The notes beneath the pieces are model-generated. The model was not told the origin of the DNA and did not search any database. It saw only the letters and a program-made list of their open reading frames with translations. The translations under genes and the position numbers were made by a program. DNA of 64,000 nt, from NCBI RefSeq assembly GCF_026283925.1, contig NZ_JAPDPF010000003.1, positions 62,001-126,000 of the forward strand, in the 5' to 3' direction. This stretch comes from Dyella halodurans (GTDB lineage Bacteria > Pseudomonadota > Gammaproteobacteria > Xanthomonadales > Rhodanobacteraceae). Of the stretch, positions 25,626 to 34,381 are shown one piece after another; position 1 is the stretch's first letter; every line of letters starts with the position of its first letter.

Positions 25626-27704
25626 ATGCGGCACTATCGTTGGATTCTCACGGCTGCAGCCCTGACCAGCACCTGCGCCCTGGCTGCCGCCCCCGCCGCA
25701 CCCCCGGCGGTGCAGGCGCCCGCACGCAACCCCAGCGGCATCGATCTGGCCGGCATCGACCATAGCGTCAAGCCGGGCGACGACTTCGACAACTTCGCCA
25801 ACGGCAACTGGAAGAAGACCGCAGTAATTCCGGCCGACCGCTCGAGCACGGGCATCTTCCTGCAAGTGTTCCAGAAGGCTGAACAGCGCACCGCCGACCT
25901 GATCCGCGACACCGCCAAGGGCAACCCGGCGGCGGGCAGCAACGAGCGCAAGATCGCCGACTACTACGCCGCCTTCATGGATGAGGCCACCATCGAGAAG
26001 CGTGGCCTCACGCCGCTGCAGCCCCAGCTGAAGCAGATCGACGCCATCCACAACCAGGCCGATCTCGCCCGCGTACTGGGCGGCGGCCTGCGCGCCGACG
26101 TGGACCCGGTCAACGCAACCAACTTCCACACCGAAAACCTGTTTGGCCTGTTCGTCTCGCACGGCCTGGTGGATGCCAATCGCAACATCCCCTACCTGCT
26201 GCAAGGCGGCCTGGGCATGCCCACGCGCGACTACTACCTGTCCGACGACAAGGCGATGGTGGGTACCCGCGACAAGTACCAGGCGTATATCGCCGCCTTG
26301 CTCAAGCAGGCCGGCGTGGCCGATGCGGACGCCAAGGCCAAGTCCATCCTCGCGCTGGAAACCAAGATCGCCAAGGCGCATGCGGACATCGTCGACAGCC
26401 AGGACGTGCACAAGGCGAATAACCCGTGGCCTGCGGCGTCGTTCAGCCAGAAGGCACCGGGCCTGGACTGGGCCACCTACTTCAAGGCCGCCGGCCTGGA
26501 ACAGGCAACGGTAGTCAACGCATGGCAGCCGCAAGCCATCCAGGGACTGTCCGCCCTGGTGGCCAGCGAGCCGCTGCAGACCTGGAAGGACTACCTCACC
26601 TTCCATGCCCTCAATGAAAGCGCGAGCCTGCTGCCCAAGGCCTATGCCGACCTCAGCTTCGGCTTCTACGGCCAGACCCTGCAGGGCACGCCCAAGCAGC
26701 GTGATCGGTGGAAGCGCGGCGTGGCCAGCACCAATGTCGCACTCGGCGATGCGGTGGGCCAGATCTATGTGAAGAAGTACTTCCCGGCCTCGTCGAAGCA
26801 GGAAGTCGAACAGATGGTGAAGAACATCCTCGCCGCGTTCGACGAGCGCGTGGATCACCTCGACTGGATGACGCCCGCCACGCGCCAGAAGGCCAAGGCC
26901 AAGCTGGCCGCCATCAAGGTCAGCGTCGGCTACCCGGACACCTGGCGTGACTACGGCACGCTGGAGATCCACGCCGATGACGCCCTGGGCAACCAGCAGC
27001 GCGCCGAAAAGTTCGAGTACCAGCACCAGCTGGCCAAGCTCGGCCAGCCGGTCGATCGCAACGAATGGTGGATGACGCCGCAGACGGTGAACGCGGTGAA
27101 CCTGCCGCTGCAGAATGCACTGAACTTCCCGGCAGCAATCCTCGAATCCCCGTTCTTCGATCCCAAGGTGGACGCGGCCGCGAACTACGGCTCGATCGGC
27201 GCGGTGATCGGCCACGAGATCAGCCACAGCTTCGACAATCTCGGCGCCGAGTTCGACGCCCAGGGCAACCTCGCCAACTGGTGGACGCCGGAAGACCTGG
27301 CCCACTTCAAGGCGGCGGGCCAGCAGCTGGTGAAGCAGTTCAATGCGTACGAAGCCTTGCCGGGCCTGCATATCAACGGCCAGCAGACGCTGGGCGAGAA
27401 CATCGCCGACCTGTCCGGCCTGACCATTGCCTATGCCGCCTACCAGAAGTCGCTCGGCGGCAAGCCCGCAGCGGTGGTCGATGGCCTCACCGGCGACCAG
27501 CGCTTCTTCCTCGCCTTCGCCCAATCCTGGCGCGAAAAGGTGCGCGACGAAGCGATGCGCCAGCGCGTGATCGGCAACGAACACGCACCCGGCCGTTTCC
27601 GCGCGCAGACCGTGCGCAATATCGATGCGTGGTACGACGCGTTCGAGCCCAAGCCCGGCCAGACGCTGTACCTGGCGCCGCAGGATCGCGTGCGCATCTG
27701 GTAA
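25626..27704 (+). CDS. M13-family (neprilysin/PepO-like) zinc metallopeptidase
   Basis: A 692-residue secreted peptidase cleaving short peptides. Signal peptide MRHYRWILTAAALTSTCALA, likely processed near AAA; N-terminal M13 helical domain starting at GDDFDNFANGNWKK. The catalytic HEISH zinc motif has His530, Glu531 and His534, with third ligand Glu591 in GENIADLSG, and a C-terminal segment (VRNIDAWYDAFEP...RVRIW) typical of the family. Length matches bacterial PepO. The start ATG at 25626 is preceded by AGGAG. It is a single gene ending in a strong intrinsic terminator at 27729-27760. Location is periplasmic or extracellular. Confidence 0.95.
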   Translation: MRHYRWILTAAALTSTCALAAAPAAPPAVQAPARNPSGIDLAGIDHSVKPGDDFDNFANGNWKKTAVIPADRSSTGIFLQVFQKAEQRTADLIRDTAKGNPAAGSNERKIADYYAAFMDEATIEKRGLTPLQPQLKQIDAIHNQADLARVLGGGLRADVDPVNATNFHTENLFGLFVSHGLVDANRNIPYLLQGGLGMPTRDYYLSDDKAMVGTRDKYQAYIAALLKQAGVADADAKAKSILALETKIAKAHADIVDSQDVHKANNPWPAASFSQKAPGLDWATYFKAAGLEQATVVNAWQPQAIQGLSALVASEPLQTWKDYLTFHALNESASLLPKAYADLSFGFYGQTLQGTPKQRDRWKRGVASTNVALGDAVGQIYVKKYFPASSKQEVEQMVKNILAAFDERVDHLDWMTPATRQKAKAKLAAIKVSVGYPDTWRDYGTLEIHADDALGNQQRAEKFEYQHQLAKLGQPVDRNEWWMTPQTVNAVNLPLQNALNFPAAILESPFFDPKVDAAANYGSIGAVIGHEISHSFDNLGAEFDAQGNLANWWTPEDLAHFKAAGQQLVKQFNAYEALPGLHINGQQTLGENIADLSGLTIAYAAYQKSLGGKPAAVVDGLTGDQRFFLAFAQSWREKVRDEAMRQRVIGNEHAPGRFRAQTVRNIDAWYDAFEPKPGQTLYLAPQDRVRIW

Positions 27705-27728
27705 GGCATCGACGCAAGTCGAAACAGA

Positions 27729-27760
27729 GAGCCGCGCCCTCGCGGGGCGCGGCTTTTTTA
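27729..27760 (+). terminator. Rho-independent terminator of the M13 peptidase gene
   Basis: GC-rich stem AGCCGCGCCC / GGGCGCGGCT with a short loop, followed by seven T residues. It is 25 bp after the peptidase stop and between convergent genes. Confidence 0.9.
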
Positions 27761-27786
27761 CTGAAGGCTAAGCGCGGCGCAACGGC

Positions 27787-28272
27787 TCAGAGGTTCTTCG
27801 TCATGAAGACGCTATACGGATCTTCGACGTAATCGGCGAACGGGCCGCAAAGCTCGAAACCGAACCGTGCATATAACTCGCGCGCCGGCGCGAATGCGGC
27901 CGGCGCTCCCGTTTCCAAGCTTAGCCGCTGGTAGCCGCGTCGCTGCGCCTCGCCGAGGATGTGTTGCAGCATGGCCGCCGCCACGCCCTGGCGGCGGTAA
28001 TGCATCGATGTACGCATCGACTTGATCTCGCCATGCGCCACACCCAGCTGCTTGATTGCGCCGCACCCCATCAGCTCACCGTGCTGCCACAGCGTCCAGA
28101 ACGTGATTTCCGGTCGGCGCAAAGCATCGAGATCGAGCGCATGGATGCTTTCCGGTGGCGAGTGCAGCGCCATGTCACGCAAATGCTCGTGCAACAAGGC
28201 GGCAATCTCGGGCCCGCGCAAATCATCGATGCGTATGTCGAAAGCCGTGGACGTGGGAGCGCCTTCCTGCAT
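27787..28272 (-). CDS. GNAT-family N-acetyltransferase
   Basis: A 161-residue single-domain GNAT protein. The acetyl-CoA-binding motif A is visible as GEIKSMRTSMHYRRQGVAAA (RRQGVA), followed by the helix MLQHILGEAQRRGY and the C-terminal RLSLETGAP...ARELYARFGFELCGPF. The substrate is unknown. ATG at 28270-28272 is chosen over a longer reading frame whose extra 62 residues overlap murD2. It lies 22 bp after murD2 and is the last gene of the lysine/peptidoglycan unit. Confidence 0.87.
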   Translation of the reverse strand: MQEGAPTSTAFDIRIDDLRGPEIAALLHEHLRDMALHSPPESIHALDLDALRRPEITFWTLWQHGELMGCGAIKQLGVAHGEIKSMRTSMHYRRQGVAAAMLQHILGEAQRRGYQRLSLETGAPAAFAPARELYARFGFELCGPFADYVEDPYSVFMTKNL

Positions 28273-28294
28273 GTCATCGATACCCGTAGCTGCC

Positions 28295-29674
28295 CTAGCC
28301 GATACCCAGGCCGTCGATGCCGATGATGTCCTGACTATCGAAGCCCGCCCATTCGGCGAAGCGCCGGCCACGTTCGGCATAGTCATGAAACTGGTCGAAG
28401 CTGGGTGCGCCAGGCGAGAGCAGCACGGTGCCGCCTGCGGGCGTGAGTGCCTTGGCACGCGTCACGGCGGTGGCAAGTTCACCCACTTCTTCGATCGTGG
28501 TCTTTACGCCGGCCTCCCGCAGCGCCCGGGCGATGCGGGGGCCGTTGGCGCCTTGCGCAACGATGGCGTGCGGCGCGCGGGTCTGCATGGCCACGCAGAA
28601 CTCGGACCAGTCGAGGCCCCGATCATGGCCGCCGACGATGACCGTGATGTTGTGCCCATCGAGGCTGGCGAGTGCTGCCAGCGTCGCCTGCGGCGTGGTG
28701 CTGATGGAGTCGTTGATCCATGCAAGGCCGTCACACTCGCCCAAGGGCTGCAGGCGGTGCGGCAGCGGCCGGAACGCGGCCAGCGATTCCGCGGCGGCCA
28801 CGGCGTCGAAACCCATCGCTTCCAGCGCAGCGAGCGCGGCGCAGGCATTCAACGCATTGTGCTCGCCCGGGGCGCGCAGCCTCGCAATGTCGAAAACCTG
28901 TTGCGTGCCGCGACAAATAAAACCACCGCGCACATGCCATCCCGCCGCATCACCGAACACCATGCGGTTCGGATGTTGCGCCGTACGTTCCAGCAGGAAC
29001 GGCTGGGTGGCATTGACCAGCAACTGCCGGGAGACATCGGCCAGCTTGAGCTTGTCGTCGATATAGCGCTCACGCGAGCCGTGCCAGTCGAGGTGTTCCT
29101 CGTACAGGCTGGTGACCACGCCAAGCTCGACCGGGCCGGCTTCGCCGGTCTGGAAACTCGACAGCTCGATCGCCCACAGCTCGGCGGACTGATCCAGCAG
29201 CTCCAGCATCGGCAGGCCGATATTGCCGGCGAGCGCCGTGCGTACGCCGAGCGAACGTGCCAGATGCGCGATCAGCGCCGTGGTCGTGCTCTTGCCCTTG
29301 GTGCCGGTAATGGCAATCACGCGCGACGCGGCATGCTCCGCGAACCACAAGGCCGTACCTGAAGTGATACGGATACCCGCCTCGGCCGCGGCCAACAGTG
29401 CTGGTTTGTAGGCGGAGACGCCGGGTGACTTCACCACCACGTCGAACGAGGCCAGCGCAATCGCATCCGGTTCGTTGCCGTGCACGAGCAGGGACGCATC
29501 GAAGGCCGTGGCAGCCGATACTTCCGGCTCGCTGCAGTACAGCGTGAGGGACAGTTGCGGTAAACGTTCCCGAATCGCCGAGATGGCGGCACGCCCTTCG
29601 CGACCAAAGCCCCAGATCGCCACGCGCTGGCCGGCGAGGTCGGCAATGCGCAAGGGCGTCCGCTGTTGCTTCAC
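28295..29674 (-). CDS. murD2: UDP-MurNAc-L-Ala--L-Glu ligase MurD2
   Basis: A 459-residue Mur ligase. The N-terminal Rossmann-like part begins QRVAIWGFGREGRAA. The ATP-binding loop is GTKGKSTTT, the central domain contains YEEHLDWHGSRERY, and the C-terminal domain GGHDRGLDW and LLSPGAPSFDQF. Adjacent MurL identifies the route described in Xanthomonas oryzae, in which MurD2 adds L-Glu, rather than D-Glu, to UDP-MurNAc-L-Ala in the cytoplasm. The start is the GTG that overlaps the murL stop codon (GTGA), so the pair is translationally coupled; the longer open frame upstream lies inside murL. A canonical MurD/MurI may also exist elsewhere in the genome and cannot be excluded. Confidence 0.92.
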   Translation of the reverse strand: MKQQRTPLRIADLAGQRVAIWGFGREGRAAISAIRERLPQLSLTLYCSEPEVSAATAFDASLLVHGNEPDAIALASFDVVVKSPGVSAYKPALLAAAEAGIRITSGTALWFAEHAASRVIAITGTKGKSTTTALIAHLARSLGVRTALAGNIGLPMLELLDQSAELWAIELSSFQTGEAGPVELGVVTSLYEEHLDWHGSRERYIDDKLKLADVSRQLLVNATQPFLLERTAQHPNRMVFGDAAGWHVRGGFICRGTQQVFDIARLRAPGEHNALNACAALAALEAMGFDAVAAAESLAAFRPLPHRLQPLGECDGLAWINDSISTTPQATLAALASLDGHNITVIVGGHDRGLDWSEFCVAMQTRAPHAIVAQGANGPRIARALREAGVKTTIEEVGELATAVTRAKALTPAGGTVLLSPGAPSFDQFHDYAERGRRFAEWAGFDSQDIIGIDGLGIG

Positions 29675-31014
29675 GCGAAGATCGCCAAGGCAGGCAGCAA
29701 GCGTGCCGGAATGCGGTGTTCGCCCGACGCCTGCAGCCAGGGCTCTAGCGCCAGCTCGCTCGCATCCAGCTGCGGCAGGATCTCGTTGCGGAAACGATTG
29801 ACCAGGGCGTCTTCCTGCCACTCCGGGCGCTGGCTCAAGGCGAACATCGCCGCGCGCGCCTCGGCGCCCTCGCCCACGCACTCGAACGGCTTGTGGTCCT
29901 GGTATTCCAGCAGCGCGTCGAAGCCGGCCGCGAGATTCTCGTCGTCCAGCAGATTGCGGCCAAAGATCGACAACAGGCGCGGCTTGGCCAGGAACGGCGC
30001 CAGCGCCAGGAACACGAAATGGCACTTCGGGCACTGACCGCACCAACGGTCGGCCGGCTTGGGACCGAGCAGCTTGAAGTTGCGGTTGCAGCTGGAGAAC
30101 GCATCGAAGTACGGCGTGAGCTTGGCAAACGCACGCGTCACGGCCAGCTCCGAATACGGACGCAGCAGCGAGCAATAAGTGAGGTCGGCAGCCACGTGCT
30201 GGTGCAGCCAGTCGCCCAGCAGCTGTTCAAACACGTAGCCCTTGCTCCACTGGTGGTTCACCAGCTGGCCTTCGTATTCCAGCGTCGCCGCGGACGCCGA
30301 GCGTTCGTTGGCGAACGCGATGCTGTCGTAGCCGTAGAGCAGCGCCGCCACGGCCAGGATCGCGGAATTCACCGCCGTCACCGGAATATGCCCGTTCCAT
30401 GCGCCAAGGCGGTTGAGCTCGAACAGGCCCGGCGCCAGCTCGCGCTGGATATTGAGCATGGGCAAACCGGTGCGCTCGGCGCAGGCGGCGATCAGCGGCG
30501 AATTGCCCACCCACACCGCCGTCGCCTCACCACCGATGGACTTGATCGCTTCCACTGCCACCAACGAGTCCTTGCCGCCACCGATCGGCACCAGGGTGCG
30601 TTGCGGCAAGTTCAACGCCTTGGCCGCCGGTTGTGCCGCGGCGCCACGCGGAAACGCGATGCGTCCACGCAGATCCAGCCCGTTGCGGTAAGCGAACTCG
30701 GCCAGGCCATGCAGATACAGCGCATCGAGCAGGTCCGCCGTGGCGTCATCCAGCGGGCCACCGGCGACCTCGATGCGCGGCGGCACCCCGGCCTTGTAAT
30801 AGCTCACGCCGGCAATCAGGTGCAGCATGCGCAGCGCCGCATCGAACGCCGCCTGATGGCTGGCCGGCAAGGCCGGCGCCTGCGGGAAGCGCACGCGCTC
30901 GATCAGTTCCTCGCCATGGTCAAAGGCATACACCAGCTCGGCCACGCCATCGGCATAGCTGCAGCGCACGAAGCGAAATACCTGGGTCAGGCGGGGTTGG
31001 ATGTTGGTTGTCAC
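29671..31014 (-). CDS. murL: UDP-MurNAc-L-Ala-L-Glu epimerase MurL
   Basis: About 447 residues. MurL epimerises the L-Glu of UDP-MurNAc-L-Ala-L-Glu to D-Glu, replacing glutamate racemase. Visible hallmarks are the nucleotide-binding-like segment LVPIGGGKDSLVAVEAIKS, the NSAILAVAALLYGYD helix, and the cysteine cluster CNRNFK...RWCGQCPKCHFVFLALAPF near residue 330. I recognise the protein by its family sequence and by its fusion-like overlap with murD2. A GTG at 31012-31014 with GGAG eight bases upstream is preferred over the TTG two codons earlier, where GGAG would be too close. It follows the DUF559 element by 19 bp. Confidence 0.9.
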   Translation of the reverse strand: MTTNIQPRLTQVFRFVRCSYADGVAELVYAFDHGEELIERVRFPQAPALPASHQAAFDAALRMLHLIAGVSYYKAGVPPRIEVAGGPLDDATADLLDALYLHGLAEFAYRNGLDLRGRIAFPRGAAAQPAAKALNLPQRTLVPIGGGKDSLVAVEAIKSIGGEATAVWVGNSPLIAACAERTGLPMLNIQRELAPGLFELNRLGAWNGHIPVTAVNSAILAVAALLYGYDSIAFANERSASAATLEYEGQLVNHQWSKGYVFEQLLGDWLHQHVAADLTYCSLLRPYSELAVTRAFAKLTPYFDAFSSCNRNFKLLGPKPADRWCGQCPKCHFVFLALAPFLAKPRLLSIFGRNLLDDENLAAGFDALLEYQDHKPFECVGEGAEARAAMFALSQRPEWQEDALVNRFRNEILPQLDASELALEPWLQASGEHRIPARLLPALAIFA

Positions 31015-31033
31015 GCTCAAGTCTCCGCGGGCA

Positions 31034-31414
31034 TTACTCCCTCTCCCCTTCGGGGAGAGGGTTGGGGTGAGGGGCCGGGCTTGCCAATGCCTCCATGATC
31101 ACCTCAAGTACGCTGTCCAAATTCTTCAAGACATCATTGTTCCAGAAACGCAGCACGCGGTAGCCCATGTTTTGGAGTTTTCGCGTGCGCGCCTCGTCAT
31201 AAGCCACTTGTTCGCCATGTTGCCCGCCGTCCAGTTCCACAATCAGCGCTGCATCCGGGCAGACGAAATCCACGATGTATTGATCGATCTCGTTCTGGCG
31301 GCGGAACTTCCAGCCTTGCAGGTGCCGGTTGCGCAGGCGGTACCAGAGCACTTGCTCGGCATCGGTTTGCCCCGCTCGCAGCCCTCGAGCCCGATCCACG
31401 TTCAGACGCTTCAT
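31034..31414 (-). CDS. DUF559-family endonuclease-like protein
   Basis: A 126-residue protein of the DUF559 group, whose members have the restriction-endonuclease/Vsr-like fold. Visible: TDAEQVLWYRLRNRHLQGWK, the FRRQNEIDQYIVDFVCP segment with a catalytic-type Asp, ALIVELDGGQH (E-x-D-G-G-x-H) and LQNMGYRVLRFWNNDV. The start is the ATG at 31412-31414 (MKRLNVDRARG); an in-frame upstream extension to 31531 is repeat-derived plus sequence antisense-like to the lysA end, and is not conserved in kind. The last 12 residues are repeat-encoded. It lies in the same direction as lysC-lysA and murL and may be read in that transcript. The activity and target are unknown. Confidence 0.85.
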   Translation of the reverse strand: MKRLNVDRARGLRAGQTDAEQVLWYRLRNRHLQGWKFRRQNEIDQYIVDFVCPDAALIVELDGGQHGEQVAYDEARTRKLQNMGYRVLRFWNNDVLKNLDSVLEVIMEALASPAPHPNPLPEGERE

Positions 31415-31500
31415 CCTTGAAGGCCCTCCGTTGCCAGTCTTTCGCGAGCACCCGCCCCTCACCCCGGCCCTCTCCCCGGAGGGGAGAGGGAGAAGTGGGG
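31034..31500. mobile_element. Palindromic element carrying a DUF559 nuclease gene
   Basis: The left CCTCTCCCC unit (about 31037-31080: CTCCCTCTCCCCTTCGGGGA, then TTGGGGTGAGGGG) and the right inverted unit (about 31450-31500, GGCCCTCTCCCCGGAGGGGA onward) match the empty elements at 14121-14285 and 34235-34376. Just before the right unit is the core CTTTCGCGAGCACCC shared by all three. The DUF559 gene lies between the units. The left unit encodes its C-terminus (PHPNPLPEGERE) and the right unit supplies the region before its start. It sits between lysC-lysA and murL. Confidence 0.7.
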
Positions 31501-31502
31501 TC

Positions 31503-34121
31503 TTACTCGATGATGATTTCCTCGGCCTCATCGCGCAGGTTATACGGCGACGACATCACCTTGCCGTATGCGCCCGCCTGGGCGATCAGCATCACGTCGC
31601 CCTCTTCCGGTTCGGGCAGGCGACGGTCGGTGCCGAGCACGTCGCCGCTTTCGCAGATCGGGCCTACCACCTGGAACAGCGAGGTGGCAGGCTCGCCGAG
31701 CCGGGTGAGGTTGACGATTTCGTGCCAGGCTTCGTACAGCGCCGGGCGGATCAGGCTGTTCATGCCGGTGTCCACGCCGAGGTAGCGCACCGTGCCATGG
31801 CCCTTGCCCTTGGTCTGGGTGACCTTGGTCAACAGCACACCCGCATCGGCCACCAGGTAACGGCCGGGTTCCATCCACAGCTTGTAGTGCGGATAGGCCG
31901 CCTTTACCTCGCGCAGGACGCGATCGAGTGCGGCGATATCCAGTCGCGCCTCGCCCGGATGCGACGGCACGCCAAGGCCACCGCCGATATCCAGGAAGGT
32001 GACGCTGCCGATGCGCTCGGCCAGGCTGGCCAGCTGGCCATAGACCTCGCCCCAGTGCGTGTCGTCGAGAATGCCCGAGCCCAGGTGGGCATGCAGGCCG
32101 CGCACGATGACGCCGTGCGTATCGGCCAGGCGCAGGAACGCGTCGACCTGTTCTACCGGCAAACCGAACTTGCTGCCGCTGCCGCCCGTGCGCACCTTTT
32201 CGTGATGACCCAGGCCACGGCCCAGGTCGATACGCAGCACGACCTCGCGGCCACGGAACAGCTCACCCCACTGCTCGAGCTGATACAGCGAGTCGAGCGA
32301 GAGCGTGGCCCGCGTGGTCAGCGCCCAGGCGTAATCCTCGCGCGGCGCGAAGTTGGGGGTGAACAGCAGCGGCGCCGTCTCGGGCACCACCGCCATCACC
32401 GCCTTCAATTCACCCGGCGAGACGCATTCAAAGCCGAAACCTTCCTCCGCCAGCGCCCTGAGGATGGCCGGATGGGTGTTTGCCTTCACCGCATAGTGCA
32501 GGCGATCGACCGCTGCCAGCGTTTTCAGGTCGCGCGCCTGCTGGCGCACGGTAGGGAGGTGGTAGACATAGCGCGGCGTCGCCTCGGCACCGAGTTTCAG
32601 CAGCGCGTCGCGGCGGTCCGTACGCCACCAGGCCGCGGCGGGCGGCAATACTTCGCCGCTGCCATACAAGGCCTGCCAGCTGGGGCCGAACAAGGCGCTG
32701 TCGTCGGTGCGCAATGCGCCGGCCGTGATCAGCAACTCGTGCAGATGCGGCAAGAGTTCGTCCACCACGTTCTCGTCCACCACGAAGGTGAGATTGAGGT
32801 TGTTGGAGGACTGCGAAATCATGTGCACGCGCAGCTGGCCGAATTCCGCCAGCACGCCGGACAGCGTGTGCAGCATGGAGCGCATGCCGCGGCCGACCAG
32901 GGTAATCGCCGCACACGGCGCGATCACCTTGACCCGGCAGACCTTGGCCAGATCGCTGGCGAGCGCGGCGAGCGCGTCGGAGTCGAGCAAGTTCTCGGTC
33001 GGGTCGAGCGATACGGTGACGTTGGTCTCGGCCGAACCGATCAGGTCCACCGACAGGCCATGCTGCTTGAACTGCGCGAACACGTCGGCAAGAAAGCCGA
33101 CCTGCTGCCACATGCCCACCGACTCCATCGAGACCAGGGTGATGCCCTTGCGTGCGCTGATCGCCTTGACGCTGGGTGCGTGCTCGCGCACTTCGGGACC
33201 AATCAGCGTGCCTTCCAGCTCCGGACGATTGGTGTCCTTGATCAGCAGCGGCACGCGCGGCTCGCGCAGCGGCGACAGGCAGCGCGGATGCAGCACCTTG
33301 GCGCCGGTGGAGGCGATTTCCTGGGCCTCCTCGTAATCGAGGCGCTGCAGCAGACGTGCACTCGGCACCTGGCGCGGATTGGCGGTGAACATGCCGGCCA
33401 CGTCGGTCCAGATCTCTACCCGCTGCGCCTTCAGCAGCGCGCCGAAGTACGAGGCCGAGGTATCCGAACCACCCCGCCCGAGTAGGACCGTACGGCCCTG
33501 CGCTTCGCGGGCGATAAAGCCTTGGGTGATGAACACCTCGCCCAGCTGTGCCAGGCGCGCGTTCAAGGCGGGCTCGGGCTTGGCCTCGACCATGGCCGAC
33601 AGCAGCTTGGTGCGCTCGTTCTGGTTCGGCAGCGCGACCGCGGCAAGGCAGTCGCGTGCATCGAGCCACTGCGTGGGCAAGCCGCTATGGCTGAGGAAGG
33701 CTGAGCCGAGCGCGCTCGACATCAACTCGCCATGCCCCTGCACCAGGGCGGCCCAGGCCAGCTCACCGAGTGCCGCGGGGCCGTCCTCCGCCAGCGACGC
33801 GAGTTCGGCCAGACGTGCGCCGAGCGTGTCCGGAACCGCCAGCTGCATGTGATCGAGCAGCTCGTAATGACGCTGTGCGATCGCCTTGGCAGCCTCGATG
33901 CGTTTGCCCTTGTCTTCCTGTGCGCACAGTTGTTTGAGTGCGTCGGTGATGCCGGAGAGTGCCGAAACGACCACCAGCACGCGTGCGCCTTCGGCGCGAC
34001 GGCTGGCGACCAGCTCCAGAATGTTCTGCCAGCGCGGCAGGGTGGCGACACTGGTGCCGCCAAACTTCATCACGATCCAGGATGCGTCGGCAGGAAGCGA
34101 CGCGGGGGCATTCGAGGTCAC
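31503..34121 (-). CDS. Bifunctional aspartokinase / diaminopimelate decarboxylase
   Basis: An 872-residue LysC-LysA fusion catalysing the first and last steps of lysine synthesis: phosphorylation of aspartate, and decarboxylation of meso-DAP. The N-terminal kinase has KFGGTSV (about 19-25), LLGRGGSDTSA and GTKVLHP-like TGAKVLHPRCL. It is followed by two ACT domains (about 290-440) that are the usual site of lysine feedback inhibition. The C-terminal PLP decarboxylase has HYAVKANTHP (PLP lysine), the HLGSGI and GGGLGVP segments, MEPGRYLVADAG and ICESGDVLG. The GTG at 34119-34121 is preceded by GAGAG; the upstream frame is not conserved. Fusions of this kind are known in Xanthomonas/Xylella. 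The gene heads a probable unit with DUF559, murL, murD2 and the GNAT gene. Confidence 0.94.
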   Translation of the reverse strand: MTSNAPASLPADASWIVMKFGGTSVATLPRWQNILELVASRRAEGARVLVVVSALSGITDALKQLCAQEDKGKRIEAAKAIAQRHYELLDHMQLAVPDTLGARLAELASLAEDGPAALGELAWAALVQGHGELMSSALGSAFLSHSGLPTQWLDARDCLAAVALPNQNERTKLLSAMVEAKPEPALNARLAQLGEVFITQGFIAREAQGRTVLLGRGGSDTSASYFGALLKAQRVEIWTDVAGMFTANPRQVPSARLLQRLDYEEAQEIASTGAKVLHPRCLSPLREPRVPLLIKDTNRPELEGTLIGPEVREHAPSVKAISARKGITLVSMESVGMWQQVGFLADVFAQFKQHGLSVDLIGSAETNVTVSLDPTENLLDSDALAALASDLAKVCRVKVIAPCAAITLVGRGMRSMLHTLSGVLAEFGQLRVHMISQSSNNLNLTFVVDENVVDELLPHLHELLITAGALRTDDSALFGPSWQALYGSGEVLPPAAAWWRTDRRDALLKLGAEATPRYVYHLPTVRQQARDLKTLAAVDRLHYAVKANTHPAILRALAEEGFGFECVSPGELKAVMAVVPETAPLLFTPNFAPREDYAWALTTRATLSLDSLYQLEQWGELFRGREVVLRIDLGRGLGHHEKVRTGGSGSKFGLPVEQVDAFLRLADTHGVIVRGLHAHLGSGILDDTHWGEVYGQLASLAERIGSVTFLDIGGGLGVPSHPGEARLDIAALDRVLREVKAAYPHYKLWMEPGRYLVADAGVLLTKVTQTKGKGHGTVRYLGVDTGMNSLIRPALYEAWHEIVNLTRLGEPATSLFQVVGPICESGDVLGTDRRLPEPEEGDVMLIAQAGAYGKVMSSPYNLRDEAEEIIIE

Positions 34122-34234
34122 GGTTCTCTCAGTTGGGTTGCGGGAAAAATATTCGATCAGTGTTGCGCCGCAGCAGGCGGAATGCAATGGGAGGACGCCT
34201 ACGGGCGTTTGGATGGCTAAATGCGGGGCCTACA

Positions 34235-34376
34235 GCTCCCTCTCCCCTTTGGGGAGAGGGTTGGGGTGAGGGGTCGGGCTGGCCTCGGTCGCGTTCAGGC
34301 GAGAGCTCGTTCTAGAGAGGCTTTCGCGAGCACCCTCCCCTCACCTCGGTCCTCTCCCCGAAGGGGAGAGGAAGCA
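34235..34376. repeat. Intergenic CCTCTCCCC/GGGGAGAGG inverted element, empty form
   Basis: The left unit begins GCTCCCTCTCCCCTTTGGGG at 34235, the right unit ends about 34376 (CTCTCCCCGAAGGGGAGAGG), and CTTTCGCGAGCACCC lies just before the right unit. It occupies most of the 260-bp gap between the lysC-lysA start and the fumarase stop and lacks a nuclease gene. Confidence 0.85.
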
Positions 34377-34381
34377 GAGCG

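Noticed and set aside
25278-27584. Long minus-strand frame opposite the M13 peptidase gene
   Set aside because: Shadow of a gene with complete zinc motifs.
28295-30175. Extended 626-codon reading of murD2
   Set aside because: The extra N-terminus is antisense-like, low-complexity sequence inside murL; the GTG overlapping the murL stop gives a normal Mur ligase length.
31415-31531. N-terminal extension of the DUF559 protein
   Set aside because: It is made of repeat sequence plus DNA overlapping the lysA end; the nuclease domain starts after the internal ATG.
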